DNA of 64,000 bases from Methanococcus voltae (GCF_024807655.1 NZ_JANUCR010000002.1:1-64000); one strand, 5' to 3'. Counted from the stretch's first letter, positions 9,355 through 18,501 are shown. Made by a program: numbers and translations. Notes: generated by a model not told the origin, from the letters alone.

Positions 9355-9849
9355 ATGAATAAAAATATAATAATATTATTAATATCGATTATATTAATTC
9401 AAATAATTCCAATTAATGCACAAACAACTAATACTAATCAAACTATGACTTTAAACGCATACGGTGCATTAGTGGAGCAACAACAAGAGAATATAACAAG
9501 TTTAGAAGAAGAATTAACTAAAAAAGATAAATTACTCGCTGAATATATATCATATAAAAAGAAAAATATTGAATTAAATAAAAATATAACAGAATTAAAT
9601 AAGAAGATAATAAGCATAAAGACTGAAAAAGAATTCGTTGAATCTAAAAATAAAGATTATAAAGATATAATATCTGATTTAATTAACAAACAATCTAATG
9701 AAACAGCTAATAACTATGTAAATTCATACAACGATATGAAGAAAGATTTATTTAATTTTAAAATAGCTGGAATTTTTGGGGTAATAGTATGTTTAGTAAT
9801 AGGTTTAATGATGATGAGAGCAAAGAAGAAGTACGAAATTCCATTGTAA
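9355..9849 (+). CDS. Secreted coiled-coil membrane protein
   Basis: 164 aa from ATG 9355, chosen because GGTGAGCGTGAG precedes it and it opens a clean signal peptide (residues 1-22 ending in Asn-Ala). An earlier in-frame start at 9292 would overlap the previous gene and place charged residues ahead of the signal. After the signal comes a long coiled coil (about 40-125, EELTKKDKLLAEY, NKNITELNKKII) and a C-terminal transmembrane helix (about 135-155) followed by basic residues. It could form a rod or tether on the particle. No family recognised. Confidence 0.55.
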   Translation: MNKNIIILLISIILIQIIPINAQTTNTNQTMTLNAYGALVEQQQENITSLEEELTKKDKLLAEYISYKKKNIELNKNITELNKKIISIKTEKEFVESKNKDYKDIISDLINKQSNETANNYVNSYNDMKKDLFNFKIAGIFGVIVCLVIGLMMMRAKKKYEIPL

Positions 9850-10038
9850 TTAATTTACAAGTACTAACTAAAATTTAGTTTTTTTATACTGTAACTACTA
9901 CCACTACTACCACTACTAACGACCTATATGCCCTTCTTTTATTATGTTACTACTACCCAAACCCGGTGATTTGAGGGATTGAGGGTATGGCTAAAAATAT
10001 CTACTCTTTATAATTATTAATTTGAATATAGTGATATT
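9850..10038. other. Intergenic spacer with ACT-rich triplet tract
   Basis: About 190 bp separate the surface-protein genes from the ATPase gene. It contains an ACTACTACC-type tract (about 9893-9920) and a second ACTACTACC at 9949-9957. A promoter for the ATPase operon may lie around 10005-10025, AT-rich, ahead of GTGAT. Confidence 0.4.
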
Positions 10039-11382
10039 ATGGATATAAACATGTTTATGGGATTAGGAAGAGCCGACACATCAAAGAAAAGAGACAAGAC
10101 AAAAAGACATGTGAAGATGAGTGTAGGCGAAGCAAACCATATGATATTCTTAGGAAAATCAGGATATGGGAAAACTACACTAATGAGGGGCTTAGTTGAA
10201 GAAATAAATATCGCTCACAATATGGCAAAGATTCCTGCAATGATTATTGTATTGGAAAAGAAAACAGACCATACTAAAGCAGAAAAGATACATGAAATAT
10301 ATAATACGGAGACTGAAAAATCTTCAGACAATAAGATATATAAAAAATATGGGGAATGGGTTTGGAATTATATTGAAAATTATATTCAAATGCAAAATCA
10401 ATATAAGGAACATTTGGGGATGATGGGAGATTTTGCTTTTGGTGTACCTAATATAATTGGAAAATTCTATAAATATGATGATAAAAATACATTTTTAGGA
10501 CGTCAAGGCTTGCAACCTTATGTATTTCCAACAAGACGTTTTGTATTCAGACCAAGACGAAGGAAAGAATATATTTCAATGGATAATGGTTGGCATATGT
10601 GTAAGGTCTTTGATGGAAAAATACCCTATGATAAAATTCCATTCTCATTATTATCTGCATTAAGTAATTTGGGAGACCAGGCAATTTATGCTCAAAGATT
10701 AAAAAATATTTGGGAAGTTCAAGGAATAAAAGACCCTGATATAGTTAAAGGAATTGCATTGGAGTATGAAAATAATAAGTCTAATCCTTCAGCAACTTAT
10801 TTAAGAATTGCAGAAACAATGTATCAAATAAAAAATGATAAATTATTTTCTAAAAAAGATACTTTATTTACTAACCTATCAACCGATGCAATAAACGTTA
10901 TTGATTTTTCAAGTAATTCTGATTTAACCCATGAAGAAGAGTGTCTTATTTTTAAGTTTTTAGTAATGTATGCTATTAATTACGCATCACAGACACGAAC
11001 ACCTATATATTTTGTAGTTGACGAAGTTCAGAATATGTTAACCGATAAAAATGGACAATGGGCGGTTGATAAAATTTTAAGAGAAGGACGTTCTATGGGC
11101 ATTAATTTAATTACTGCAACTCAATATATGTACGGTTTGCCTCAATCACTATTGATGGGAGCTTCACATGTTGGAATCATAGGACGATTAGCATCACATA
11201 CAGACTGGAAAGTTTTAAATAAATTGATTGATGATTTTGAGGATTCGGTAGAACCACCAGACCCAGTTTCTACATATACTCAATATGAAGATTTTAAAAA
11301 GAAAATGAAATTTAAAGGGTGGTTTTCTTGGGATAAATCATATACTGATAGGATAGAATTCCGACAACCTCAATCTTTATAG
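10039..11382 (+). CDS. HerA/FtsK-superfamily ATPase, probable genome packaging ATPase
   Basis: 447 aa. Walker A is GKSGYGKTT (residues 39-47). Walker B is FVVDEVQN with Asp328-Glu329. A later ITATQ (about 355-359) looks like the polar sensor motif of HerA-type ATPases. The region after Walker B (REGRSMGINLITATQ) is typical of HerA/VirB4-like pumps. In a provirus such a protein usually translocates DNA into the particle; a conjugation-type pump is the alternative. It follows the surface-protein cassette and precedes three small cytoplasmic genes. Start ATG 10039 has GTGAT upstream. Confidence 0.8.
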   Translation: MDINMFMGLGRADTSKKRDKTKRHVKMSVGEANHMIFLGKSGYGKTTLMRGLVEEINIAHNMAKIPAMIIVLEKKTDHTKAEKIHEIYNTETEKSSDNKIYKKYGEWVWNYIENYIQMQNQYKEHLGMMGDFAFGVPNIIGKFYKYDDKNTFLGRQGLQPYVFPTRRFVFRPRRRKEYISMDNGWHMCKVFDGKIPYDKIPFSLLSALSNLGDQAIYAQRLKNIWEVQGIKDPDIVKGIALEYENNKSNPSATYLRIAETMYQIKNDKLFSKKDTLFTNLSTDAINVIDFSSNSDLTHEEECLIFKFLVMYAINYASQTRTPIYFVVDEVQNMLTDKNGQWAVDKILREGRSMGINLITATQYMYGLPQSLLMGASHVGIIGRLASHTDWKVLNKLIDDFEDSVEPPDPVSTYTQYEDFKKKMKFKGWFSWDKSYTDRIEFRQPQSL

Positions 11383-11391
11383 GGTGATACT

Positions 11392-12183
11392 TTGGGGTTA
11401 TTTAGTAAGTTTAAAAACAACTATTCAAAAAAAGAACAAGAATCTAATCAACAATTTAATAATAATACCAATAATAACAATAATAATCAATACACAAATC
11501 AGAACCAAGAGTCTGAAGAAGAAACTTCATCCAATCCACTACATAAATATCGAAGAAATAAAGAACAGAAAAATAAAGAGAATTTAATTATTAATTCATT
11601 AAAACCTTATTCGTGTACTCAAAAACTTATTTTATGGAACGATGGAGAAAAAGAAACTATTTATGGATACCCTGAAGCTTTAATTCCTTCTGAAACTGGT
11701 TATATAATATTGTATCGTAAACGAGCGATTGACTTTTTTGAAGAATTAATTATTAAATTAAGAAATATATTTTTAGGTTCCAAAGAACAATATAGAATTT
11801 TAAAAGTCCCTGAATACTGCATTCAAAAAGGAAATGAAGTATTAACAGTCTATGCACATAGTTTTAGAGTTATTAATCCATTAACTGAAGAAGTAATTCC
11901 AATAGAATGTAATGACCCACGACAACGAATATTTTGGGATATTGAAAGACAAAAAGCTGAAGCTTATAGGAATGCAATGACTAAAATTTTAGAGGATGAA
12001 TTGCCTGTAATTTTAGAAAGAGCAATTGCATTAAATCCTACAATGAAAGCATACCAAGGTAGGGAAGGAATGAAAGGTAGAAAAGAGTCAAGAGCAAAAG
12101 AATTTTCCGGAATGGAAATGGGTTTTTCAGTATTTGATGAATTAGAGAATCAATTGAAAAAGGGGGCAGGTATTGATGAATAA
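11392..12183 (+). CDS. Unknown hydrophilic protein downstream of the ATPase
   Basis: 263 aa from TTG 11392, three bases after GGTGAT (11383-11388). The N-terminal 60 residues are Asn/Gln/Ser-rich and low complexity. The remainder is mixed alpha/beta with a helical C-terminus (about 175-210, ERQKAEAYRNAMTKILEDEL). It contains no membrane segment or signal. The tight link to the ATPase gene suggests a partner in packaging or an internal virion protein, but no family was recognised. Confidence 0.55.
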   Translation: MGLFSKFKNNYSKKEQESNQQFNNNTNNNNNNQYTNQNQESEEETSSNPLHKYRRNKEQKNKENLIINSLKPYSCTQKLILWNDGEKETIYGYPEALIPSETGYIILYRKRAIDFFEELIIKLRNIFLGSKEQYRILKVPEYCIQKGNEVLTVYAHSFRVINPLTEEVIPIECNDPRQRIFWDIERQKAEAYRNAMTKILEDELPVILERAIALNPTMKAYQGREGMKGRKESRAKEFSGMEMGFSVFDELENQLKKGAGIDE

Positions 12184-12547
12184 AGTGAACATTCCACCAA
12201 TGGAAGAAGTTATTAAAAAAAATAAAGAACCTGAAGCAATTGAAAATAAATTTGAAACAGTTGAAGAAGAACCTGCAGAACCTGAATTTAATATTCCTAA
12301 TTTTAAAATACCGCCAATTAGTCCTAAAAAAGAAGTAATTGAAGATGACGATGAAGAAGAGAAAAAGAAACGAGGAAGACCTAAAACAGTTCAAGCTAAG
12401 ATGGTATGTGCTAAAAGTATGCTTTTAATCTTTCAGAAATTACGAAAGATTCAATCAAAAACTTTACAAGACGAAATAAAAGAACTTGCAGATGATGCAT
12501 TAATTGAATTAAATCATTTAAATCAAACTATAGATAAGGTGTTATAA
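12176..12547 (+). CDS. Small acidic/basic protein with AT-hook-like KRGRP motif
   Basis: 123 aa from ATG 12176, overlapping the previous gene by eight bases. A TTG three bases upstream is an alternative start. The first 60 residues are acidic and Pro-rich. A KKKRGRPK motif follows near residue 65, the core of AT-hook DNA-binding segments. The last 50 residues form an amphipathic helix with a Lys/Asp/Glu pattern. DNA binding is plausible. The C-terminal helix includes TLQDEIKELADDALIEL, close to EIKELAKDELKLF in the next gene's product. Confidence 0.55.
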   Translation: MNKVNIPPMEEVIKKNKEPEAIENKFETVEEEPAEPEFNIPNFKIPPISPKKEVIEDDDEEEKKKRGRPKTVQAKMVCAKSMLLIFQKLRKIQSKTLQDEIKELADDALIELNHLNQTIDKVL

Positions 12548-12954
12548 TGAACTTTTTAAACAGTATTAAAAGAAGCAATAACAGTATTGAGATACCAAAC
12601 GAAGTAAAAGACTCAGAAACAAAGTATTCAGAATTACACAACGAAATAAAAGAACTTGCAAAAGATGAATTAAAATTATTTGAAAAAGATGCTTATTATT
12701 TAACATTAAATAAAATTGCTAATCAAAACGGCGTTAACGAAAGTGAAATATGGATTGATTATTATACTGGAAGGTTATCAACACATACTATCTGTATTAC
12801 AAGATTATTAAGAATATTAGGACAAGATGCGAGTGTATTGGAAAATATACTAATCAATGAAAAGAATAGGGCTATTGAAGATATTAAAAGATGTGAAAAC
12901 ATTATGGATTTATTAAATACTGATAATATCAAGATAAAAAATACTGAAGAATAA
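12547..12954 (+). CDS. Unknown small helical protein
   Basis: 135 aa starting at ATG 12547, overlapping the previous stop by one base. All-helical character without membrane segments. It contains EIKELAKDELKLFEKDAYYL, which echoes a helix in the preceding protein. The pair may interact or share ancestry. No family recognised. Confidence 0.55.
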   Translation: MNFLNSIKRSNNSIEIPNEVKDSETKYSELHNEIKELAKDELKLFEKDAYYLTLNKIANQNGVNESEIWIDYYTGRLSTHTICITRLLRILGQDASVLENILINEKNRAIEDIKRCENIMDLLNTDNIKIKNTEE

Positions 12955-12968
12955 ATAAGGGTGGTAAA

Positions 12969-13328
12969 ATGGGGTATAAAACTATATTAAACTACTATGA
13001 ACGTTATTTAAATTTCATAGCAGTATTGATTATAATGATGGGTATATTTTATTATTTTAAATTAAATTATTTATTGGATGCAACTTTTTTAATCAGTTTA
13101 ATATCATTGCTTTTAGCAAAACCATTAATTAATCATTATTATTCAAAATATCGAAGAAGTAATAAATTATTTAATTGGAAATTAAAAATAATATACAGTA
13201 ACGGAACATCAAAAGTTTACACTCAAAAACATATTTATTCAATAAATTCATCCAGTGCAATTTTAGATGAGATTAATGAAAAATATAAGCAAGGTTTAAC
13301 GATTGCGTCAGTTGAAGAAATAAAATAA
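12969..13328 (+). CDS. Small two-helix membrane protein
   Basis: 119 aa with two hydrophobic helices (about 12-30 and 34-54) and a basic cytoplasmic tail that ends in a small alpha/beta segment. GGTGG precedes ATG 12969. It is the last gene of the plus-strand virion-like block; the next gene belongs to the cargo. Function unknown. Confidence 0.5.
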   Translation: MGYKTILNYYERYLNFIAVLIIMMGIFYYFKLNYLLDATFLISLISLLLAKPLINHYYSKYRRSNKLFNWKLKIIYSNGTSKVYTQKHIYSINSSSAILDEINEKYKQGLTIASVEEIK

Positions 13329-13401
13329 ATTATAATTTAAAATAATAAATTTAATATATGTTATGAAGCTAAGTTTCCATATCACTATATGGGGGGATAA
13401 T

Positions 13402-15483
13402 TTGAATGCTGATGCAAAAAAATTATTAAGATATATGGAAGGAGCAGATAAACAATTCATAATTCCAGTATATCAAAGAAATTATGATTGGACTATTGAA
13501 AATTGCGGTCAGTTATTTAATGATATTGTTAGCATTGCTAAGGAAGAATATAATAATCACTTTTTAGGTGCTTTAGTCTCAATTTACCACGACGATGGTA
13601 TTGGTCAGGATTATTTAATTATAGATGGACAGCAAAGAATAACTACAATATCTTTATTATTATTAGCCATATACAATTTAGTAAAAAATCAAAACTTAGA
13701 AACTAAATTTAATCCTGAACAAATATTAGAATCTTTTTTAATAAATAAATACACTAAATCTAAACGTATGAGATTAAAACCTATCAATGAAGATAATAGT
13801 GCATTTATTAAATTATTTAATAACGAAGAATCTGAATTTATACAAGAATCTAATATTACATCAAATTATCTTTTTTTCTTGGAAAGAATTAAAAAAGAAG
13901 AAGTAACCTTAGATGAATTATATACTGCAATTGGAAAATTGGAAATTGTTGACATTAAACTTCAAAGTAGTGATGACCCACAGTTGATATTTGAAAGTTT
14001 GAACTCAACAGGACTTAGTTTGCAACAGTCCGACCTTGTAAGAAATTTTATCTTGATGAATGAGGAACCAAAGGTCCAGGAAAAATATTATGAAGATTAC
14101 TGGTTTAAGATTGAAAAAAATACTGGAAATCATATCAGCGACTTTATAAGGGACTATATAACATTTAAAGAACGAAATGCTCCAAAGACTAATAGAACCT
14201 ACATAGCTTTTAAAAAATTTGTATCTCTTAAAGAACAAGATTATTCTAAAGAAAATTTATTAAAAGAACTCCTTAAATTTTCCAAATATTATAAAACAAT
14301 CATTAACGAAGATGGGCCAAACGATGAAATTTCTAAAGAACTTAGTAATATAAATAAATTAGAGATCAAGGTTTGTTATCCATTTTTACTAGAGGTATTC
14401 GACGACCACGCCAATAGTATCATAAATGATGATGAATTATTAGAAATACTTAAAATTATTGAATCGTATTCATTTAGGCGCTCAATATGTAACGAGTCTA
14501 CCGCATCATTAAATAAATTATTTATGACTTTAGGCAGAGATTTAAAGAAAAATGAGGATTATACGCAGAATTATTTGGACATTTTAAAATATGTATTGTC
14601 TAATAAAAAGTCAAAACAGCGATTCCCGAATGATGAAGAATTTAGTGAAAAATTACCCACTGTTGATATTTATGCGATGAAGAAAAAACTAATATATTTA
14701 TTGCATACGCTAGAAAATTACGATAATAAAGAATATGTTGATGTAGAAAAATTACTTGCAAAGAATATGTTGACAATAGAACATATAATGCCCAGAACAT
14801 TGACTAAAAGATGGAGAATAGCATTGGGTAGGGATTATGGCGAAATCCACGAAAAGTATGTGGATACAATAGGTAATTTAACGCTGACTGCATACAATAG
14901 TGAGATGAGCAATAAATCATTTAAAGATAAGAAAACTATGAAAAATGGATTTAATAGCAGTAAATTATCAATAAATGCAGGTATTTCTACATTTAAAAAT
15001 TGGAACTCCCAGTCAATAGAAGAAAGAGCATTGAATATTACTAAAAAAGCCCTTAATATATGGAGTTATCCTACTACAAATTATATTCCAAAAATTGAAT
15101 TAAAAAATATGTATTATTTGTCTGACGACTATGAATTTACTGGCAACAAAATAAGATCCTTCACTTATAATGGTAAAAAATATGAAGTTGATAGTTGGAT
15201 TGAATTTTATCAGCGAATAATAGAAATCATATATTTGGAAAAAACCTCTGAATTTGAAAGTTTGCTATATGATACTGATAATAATGGTAAAAAACGTAAT
15301 GGTAAAATATTATCTAAACAATCAAATACGTATACTAGACATTTTAAATTATCTGATAATATTTATGTAAATAAAAATCTTTCGGTGGATTCAATAATTA
15401 GCAATATAAAACAACTATTTAGAAAATGTAACATAAATTTAAATTCTATTACCCTATATTTAAGAGACTTGAATGATAATTAG
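13402..15483 (+). CDS. DUF262/DUF1524 GmrSD-type nuclease
   Basis: 693 aa from TTG 13402, chosen because GGGGGGATAA lies just ahead and the family normally begins close to the first conserved block; ATG 13363 has no ribosome-binding site. N-terminal DUF262: IPVYQRNYDW (21-30) and the DGQQR motif (75-79), used for nucleotide binding or hydrolysis. C-terminal DUF1524 HNH nuclease: IEHIMPR with His461 and a NLTLT block at Asn492. An extra C-terminal domain of about 130 aa follows. The family includes type IV restriction enzymes that cut modified phage DNA (GmrSD, BrxU/SspE-like). Here it is provirus cargo, likely against competing viruses. Confidence 0.8.
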   Translation: MNADAKKLLRYMEGADKQFIIPVYQRNYDWTIENCGQLFNDIVSIAKEEYNNHFLGALVSIYHDDGIGQDYLIIDGQQRITTISLLLLAIYNLVKNQNLETKFNPEQILESFLINKYTKSKRMRLKPINEDNSAFIKLFNNEESEFIQESNITSNYLFFLERIKKEEVTLDELYTAIGKLEIVDIKLQSSDDPQLIFESLNSTGLSLQQSDLVRNFILMNEEPKVQEKYYEDYWFKIEKNTGNHISDFIRDYITFKERNAPKTNRTYIAFKKFVSLKEQDYSKENLLKELLKFSKYYKTIINEDGPNDEISKELSNINKLEIKVCYPFLLEVFDDHANSIINDDELLEILKIIESYSFRRSICNESTASLNKLFMTLGRDLKKNEDYTQNYLDILKYVLSNKKSKQRFPNDEEFSEKLPTVDIYAMKKKLIYLLHTLENYDNKEYVDVEKLLAKNMLTIEHIMPRTLTKRWRIALGRDYGEIHEKYVDTIGNLTLTAYNSEMSNKSFKDKKTMKNGFNSSKLSINAGISTFKNWNSQSIEERALNITKKALNIWSYPTTNYIPKIELKNMYYLSDDYEFTGNKIRSFTYNGKKYEVDSWIEFYQRIIEIIYLEKTSEFESLLYDTDNNGKKRNGKILSKQSNTYTRHFKLSDNIYVNKNLSVDSIISNIKQLFRKCNINLNSITLYLRDLNDN

Positions 15484-15549
15484 TATTTAATAAATTAAAG
15501 GCCTAAAAAAATAGATATATTACTTCAACTACTACATTCTTTTTTAGTA

Positions 15550-15569
15550 CCAATAACGGTCGTTATTGG
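15550..15569. promoter_or_regulatory. 20-bp inverted repeat upstream of the serine recombinase
   Basis: CCAATAACG and CGTTATTGG form perfect 9-bp arms around a central GT. A central dinucleotide with symmetric arms is what serine recombinase crossover sites look like. An operator is the alternative. Confidence 0.5.
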
Positions 15570-15617
15570 GAATATTTTTATTTTATAAATTATTATTATT
15601 TTTTGTTAAAATATTGG

Positions 15618-15677
15618 TTCCAAAACTCGTACCAAAATCAAAGTATTTTTAGTAAATAATTTTATGAGTTTTGGGAA
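15618..15677. repeat. Second inverted repeat pair before the serine recombinase
   Basis: TTCCAAAACTC at 15618-15628 is matched by the near-perfect reverse complement GAGTTTTGGGAA at 15666-15677 (one mismatch), 37 bp apart. Together with the 15550-15569 palindrome it makes the recombinase leader rich in symmetric sites. Confidence 0.4.
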
Positions 15678-15721
15678 TCTTTTTTATTTTATTAATTTAT
15701 TATAATGTTATTGGTGATGTT

Positions 15722-16279
15722 ATGATTATAGGTTATGCAAGAGTATCAACCAAAGAACAAAATATTGAAAAATATATTGATGAACTTAAAAGAGCAGGTT
15801 GTGAAAAAATCTATTTTGAAAAGATTTCTGGCGGTAAATCAGAACGTCCAGAATTCAATAAAATGATGGAAACTATTAGGGAAAATGATATTGTTGTAGT
15901 TTCAGATTTAACTCGTTTGTCTCGTAGTATGAAAGATTTAATAAATACTATGGAACTTTTTAAATCCCGTGGTGTTCAGTTAAAAAGTTTAAAAGAAGCT
16001 TGGATTGATACAACAACTGCACAGGGCGAACTAATGTTTAATATATTTTCAGCATTAGCAGAATTTGAAAGAAAACTAATAAAAGAAAGGACTAAAAACG
16101 GTTTAGAAGTTGCACGTTCACGTGGTAGAGTTGGCGGTCGTCCAAGAGTTGATAAAAATAAATTAGAAATGGCCATTAAACTTTATAATTCGGGTGAATG
16201 TACCTTAAAAGAAATAAAAGAGATTACTGGAATAAGTAAGACTACATTATATAGGTATCTAAGAAGTAATATATTATAG
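15722..16279 (+). CDS. Serine recombinase of the resolvase/invertase family
   Basis: 185 aa from ATG 15722, behind GGTGAT (15713-15718); an upstream in-frame start at 15671 has no ribosome-binding site and adds non-homologous residues. The catalytic block is IIGYARVSTKEQN with nucleophile Ser9. The resolvase core continues with VVVSDLTRLSRSMKDL and AEFERKLIKERTKNGLE. A GGRPRV hinge leads to a C-terminal helix-turn-helix (about 150-182). Length and layout are those of Hin/Tn3-type enzymes, so it may invert or resolve DNA. It is the second recombinase of the element besides the tyrosine integrase. No typical res-site array was confirmed. Confidence 0.9.
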   Translation: MIIGYARVSTKEQNIEKYIDELKRAGCEKIYFEKISGGKSERPEFNKMMETIRENDIVVVSDLTRLSRSMKDLINTMELFKSRGVQLKSLKEAWIDTTTAQGELMFNIFSALAEFERKLIKERTKNGLEVARSRGRVGGRPRVDKNKLEMAIKLYNSGECTLKEIKEITGISKTTLYRYLRSNIL

Positions 16280-17296
16280 GTCAATAGCTAAATCAGTACG
16301 GAACGATTTAAGAAATTTATGTTGTGATGGCCATATATCTTTTAATTTATTTAAAATTATGTAGTTTTCCTTATTTTCTTCAAGTATGAAATATACTAGA
16401 ATAGCAATTGGTTGTCTATATAGTTTATTTTTATGATAACCTGTATTAATATGGTAATCGTATTCATAGTATTTTATATCATCTAAATTATTGGTATCTT
16501 TTATTTTTATAAGTATATTATTGGAAATTAACTCATAAAGTTCTTCTATTATATATAAATTTAAGTTTTCAGAATAGTCTTCCTTAAATTTGTCCTTGTT
16601 TTCACTAGTTAATATTTTTTCATATATAATTTTAAGGTTTGATAGTATATCATTATACCTTTGATCCTTTTCAGAGACTATTTCATCAATTTCTGTATAC
16701 ATATCATCAACAACTTCTATAAGTGCCATACATCTAGCAACACATCGATCTGATTTATTATTAAGATTAACTGTTTTATATAATTTATCATGGGTAAGTT
16801 CACTATAAGAATGCTGCAATAATGTTCTAATTTGTATTTCACAAGGGGTATTTTTTGGAATAATGATATTATTTTCTAAAGTTATACTTTCCTTGTTTTT
16901 AACGATGTAATGGTCAGATTGGTAATCGAAAACTTTGGGATTGTTATTTCGTTCTTCTACAATATCTCTATCTTTACTATATTCCCATATATCTATTTCT
17001 TCAATAATTTTATTAATTTTTTTAATATCTTTATTTAATAATACTACGTATCTAATCCCTACTTTATCAGTTATTTGATTGTATGGATTCTCATAATTTT
17101 TGTTTCGATATAATGCTTTTTGAACAAGAGATTCTTCATTTTTTATGCGAACATTACATTCTATCTTCAAAAAAATGTTCAAATCAATCTTTTCTTTTAT
17201 TAATTCTCCATTTATAGTATTTTTTACATAATCCCCCCAAGCTTTAAAAATATACTTTTCTTTTTTATAAATTGCTAGTAGTTCTTCTTCATTCAT
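16274..17296 (-). CDS. RelA/SpoT-domain nucleotide pyrophosphokinase, toxin/defence candidate
   Basis: 340 aa from ATG 17296, preceded by GTGGAT; ATG 17308 is in frame but lacks a site. The RelA/SpoT synthetase fold is clear: RIKNEESL (50-57), DKVGIR (77-82), YQSDHYIV (125-132) and EIQIRT (153-158) followed by His162 and His169. The Asp and Glu expected for catalysis are present, so it is probably active. No HD hydrolase or TGS/ACT regulatory domain is seen. Stand-alone synthetases of this kind make alarmones or, in toxSAS systems, pyrophosphorylate tRNA. The C-terminal 150 residues are unknown. It is the third gene of a minus-strand trio, so a toxin or abortive-infection role is inferred. 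Confidence 0.75.
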   Translation of the reverse strand: MNEEELLAIYKKEKYIFKAWGDYVKNTINGELIKEKIDLNIFLKIECNVRIKNEESLVQKALYRNKNYENPYNQITDKVGIRYVVLLNKDIKKINKIIEEIDIWEYSKDRDIVEERNNNPKVFDYQSDHYIVKNKESITLENNIIIPKNTPCEIQIRTLLQHSYSELTHDKLYKTVNLNNKSDRCVARCMALIEVVDDMYTEIDEIVSEKDQRYNDILSNLKIIYEKILTSENKDKFKEDYSENLNLYIIEELYELISNNILIKIKDTNNLDDIKYYEYDYHINTGYHKNKLYRQPIAILVYFILEENKENYIILNKLKDIWPSQHKFLKSFRTDLAIDL

Positions 17297-17310
17297 AATT
17301 ATCCACATTA

Positions 17311-18501
17311 TTATTTATTCAATTTTCCATTTATTTTAATAGTGGTATACTCTTCTGAGGATTCAATAATTTCGATGTCGGTAGATTTTTCCGTAGGGTA
17401 TTTAATTTTAATGCCTGAAGAAAATTCAAGCGTAGTTGTAGATAATGTTAGTTGTATTGGGGCAGTATCTTTTGGAATACTGTTTAATGGATAACCTATA
17501 TCATTAATCCCAATCATAAAGTCAGCCTTATATTTATTAGGTATATACTCATTTACAAAATCAGGGATATGTATTTCAGAGGTATTGGAGGATAAATAAG
17601 CACGTGCACTATTTTTAAGAGTTATTATTTCTGATGTAGATATGGTTTTTCCATCATTATCTTTTAGATTATTTATTATTTCAGGTATTTCTTTTAAAAA
17701 TTTTTTAGTATATTGTGCAGGATCCTCTAATGAACATCCCAAAAAAGAGTCGTAAAAATATTTTGCAGCACCATTATTATCACTACTTTTACGAATCGTA
17801 TCATCAAATACAAATGCTATAAAATCTTCCTCGTTTCGTATAGGTTCTCCCCTATTTTCGGAATTTTTATCGATAAACATTCCAACCTTATATAATTTTT
17901 GACTTTTGGTTAATAAAATGTTTGTAACATATTTTAACTTATTACTTTCATCATTATCATTATCATTATCATTATCATTATCATTAGCATTATCATTAGC
18001 ATTATCATTAGCATTAGCATTAGCATTAGCATTATCGTTATATTCAAATCCATCATCTAATTCTGCTTTTATAATTGCTGAAAAATCATATTTGACACCC
18101 AATCCTGTTCGACCACTAATAATAATTACAATACCACCTGGCGTATTACTGTTTTTTTGAATATTATGCAATGTTTTTGCAATATTTTGGGTAGTTTCAA
18201 TATAGTTTATCCAAAAATTTGGATCATTAATTCCTTCACGGGGTTTATTGTGTACATATGTGGCCAAATAAGACATTTTTTGAAATATGCTATCTTTCCC
18301 CGTATCTTTTATTTTTAAATCCATACGTTTGGATTTTTTATTTAAAACTGTTATTAATCGCTCTTGTAAATGACTTTTAATAGCATCATCCATATCTTCA
18401 AATTTGCTATTTAATATACAGCTATCTTCATCCTCATGTTTTCCAGGTATTTTGTGAGCAATTACTTTATCGATCCTAATATTTCTTAATATATCTGACA
18501 T
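17311..18501 (-). CDS. NdpA/YejK-like nucleoid-associated protein with hexanucleotide repeat tract
   Basis: 396 aa; ATG 18501 with AAGGTGAAG just upstream. The order of segments resembles the NdpA (37-kDa nucleoid-associated) family: a long N-terminal helical part, GGIVIIISGRTGLG followed by a strand ending AIIKAEL, a KVGMFID strand, AAKYFYDSFLGC, and a C-terminal TTIKINGKL hairpin. The match is by eye and moderate. Residues about 160-190 are an Asn-Asp/Asn-Ala repeat encoded by a hexanucleotide tract, inserted in a loop. It sits 2-14 bp upstream of the RelA/SpoT-domain gene, so the two are cotranscribed. DNA binding is inferred from the family. Confidence 0.55.
   Translation of the reverse strand: MSDILRNIRIDKVIAHKIPGKHEDEDSCILNSKFEDMDDAIKSHLQERLITVLNKKSKRMDLKIKDTGKDSIFQKMSYLATYVHNKPREGINDPNFWINYIETTQNIAKTLHNIQKNSNTPGGIVIIISGRTGLGVKYDFSAIIKAELDDGFEYNDNANANANANDNANDNANDNDNDNDNDNDESNKLKYVTNILLTKSQKLYKVGMFIDKNSENRGEPIRNEEDFIAFVFDDTIRKSSDNNGAAKYFYDSFLGCSLEDPAQYTKKFLKEIPEIINNLKDNDGKTISTSEIITLKNSARAYLSSNTSEIHIPDFVNEYIPNKYKADFMIGINDIGYPLNSIPKDTAPIQLTLSTTTLEFSSGIKIKYPTEKSTDIEIIESSEEYTTIKINGKLNK
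17952..18035. repeat. Hexanucleotide repeat, 14 units (CATTAT/CATTAG)
   Basis: Fourteen tandem 6-bp units on the plus strand, with two unit types, followed by a diverged CGTTAT. On the minus strand they encode alternating Asn-Asp and Asn-Ala. Six-base units keep the reading frame, so slippage would change linker length, not switch the gene off. Confidence 0.95.

Noticed and set aside
11392-12183. Possible double-jelly-roll capsid protein next to the ATPase
   Set aside because: The predicted helices and the lack of a regular beta pattern do not fit a jelly-roll fold.
13363-13401. ATG start of the DUF262 nuclease
   Set aside because: No ribosome-binding site; the TTG at 13402 has a G-rich site right before it and fits the family's usual start.
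17906-18160. Plus-strand frame rich in Ser-Leu repeats
   Set aside because: It is the complement of the hexanucleotide tract in the NdpA-like gene and has no other support.
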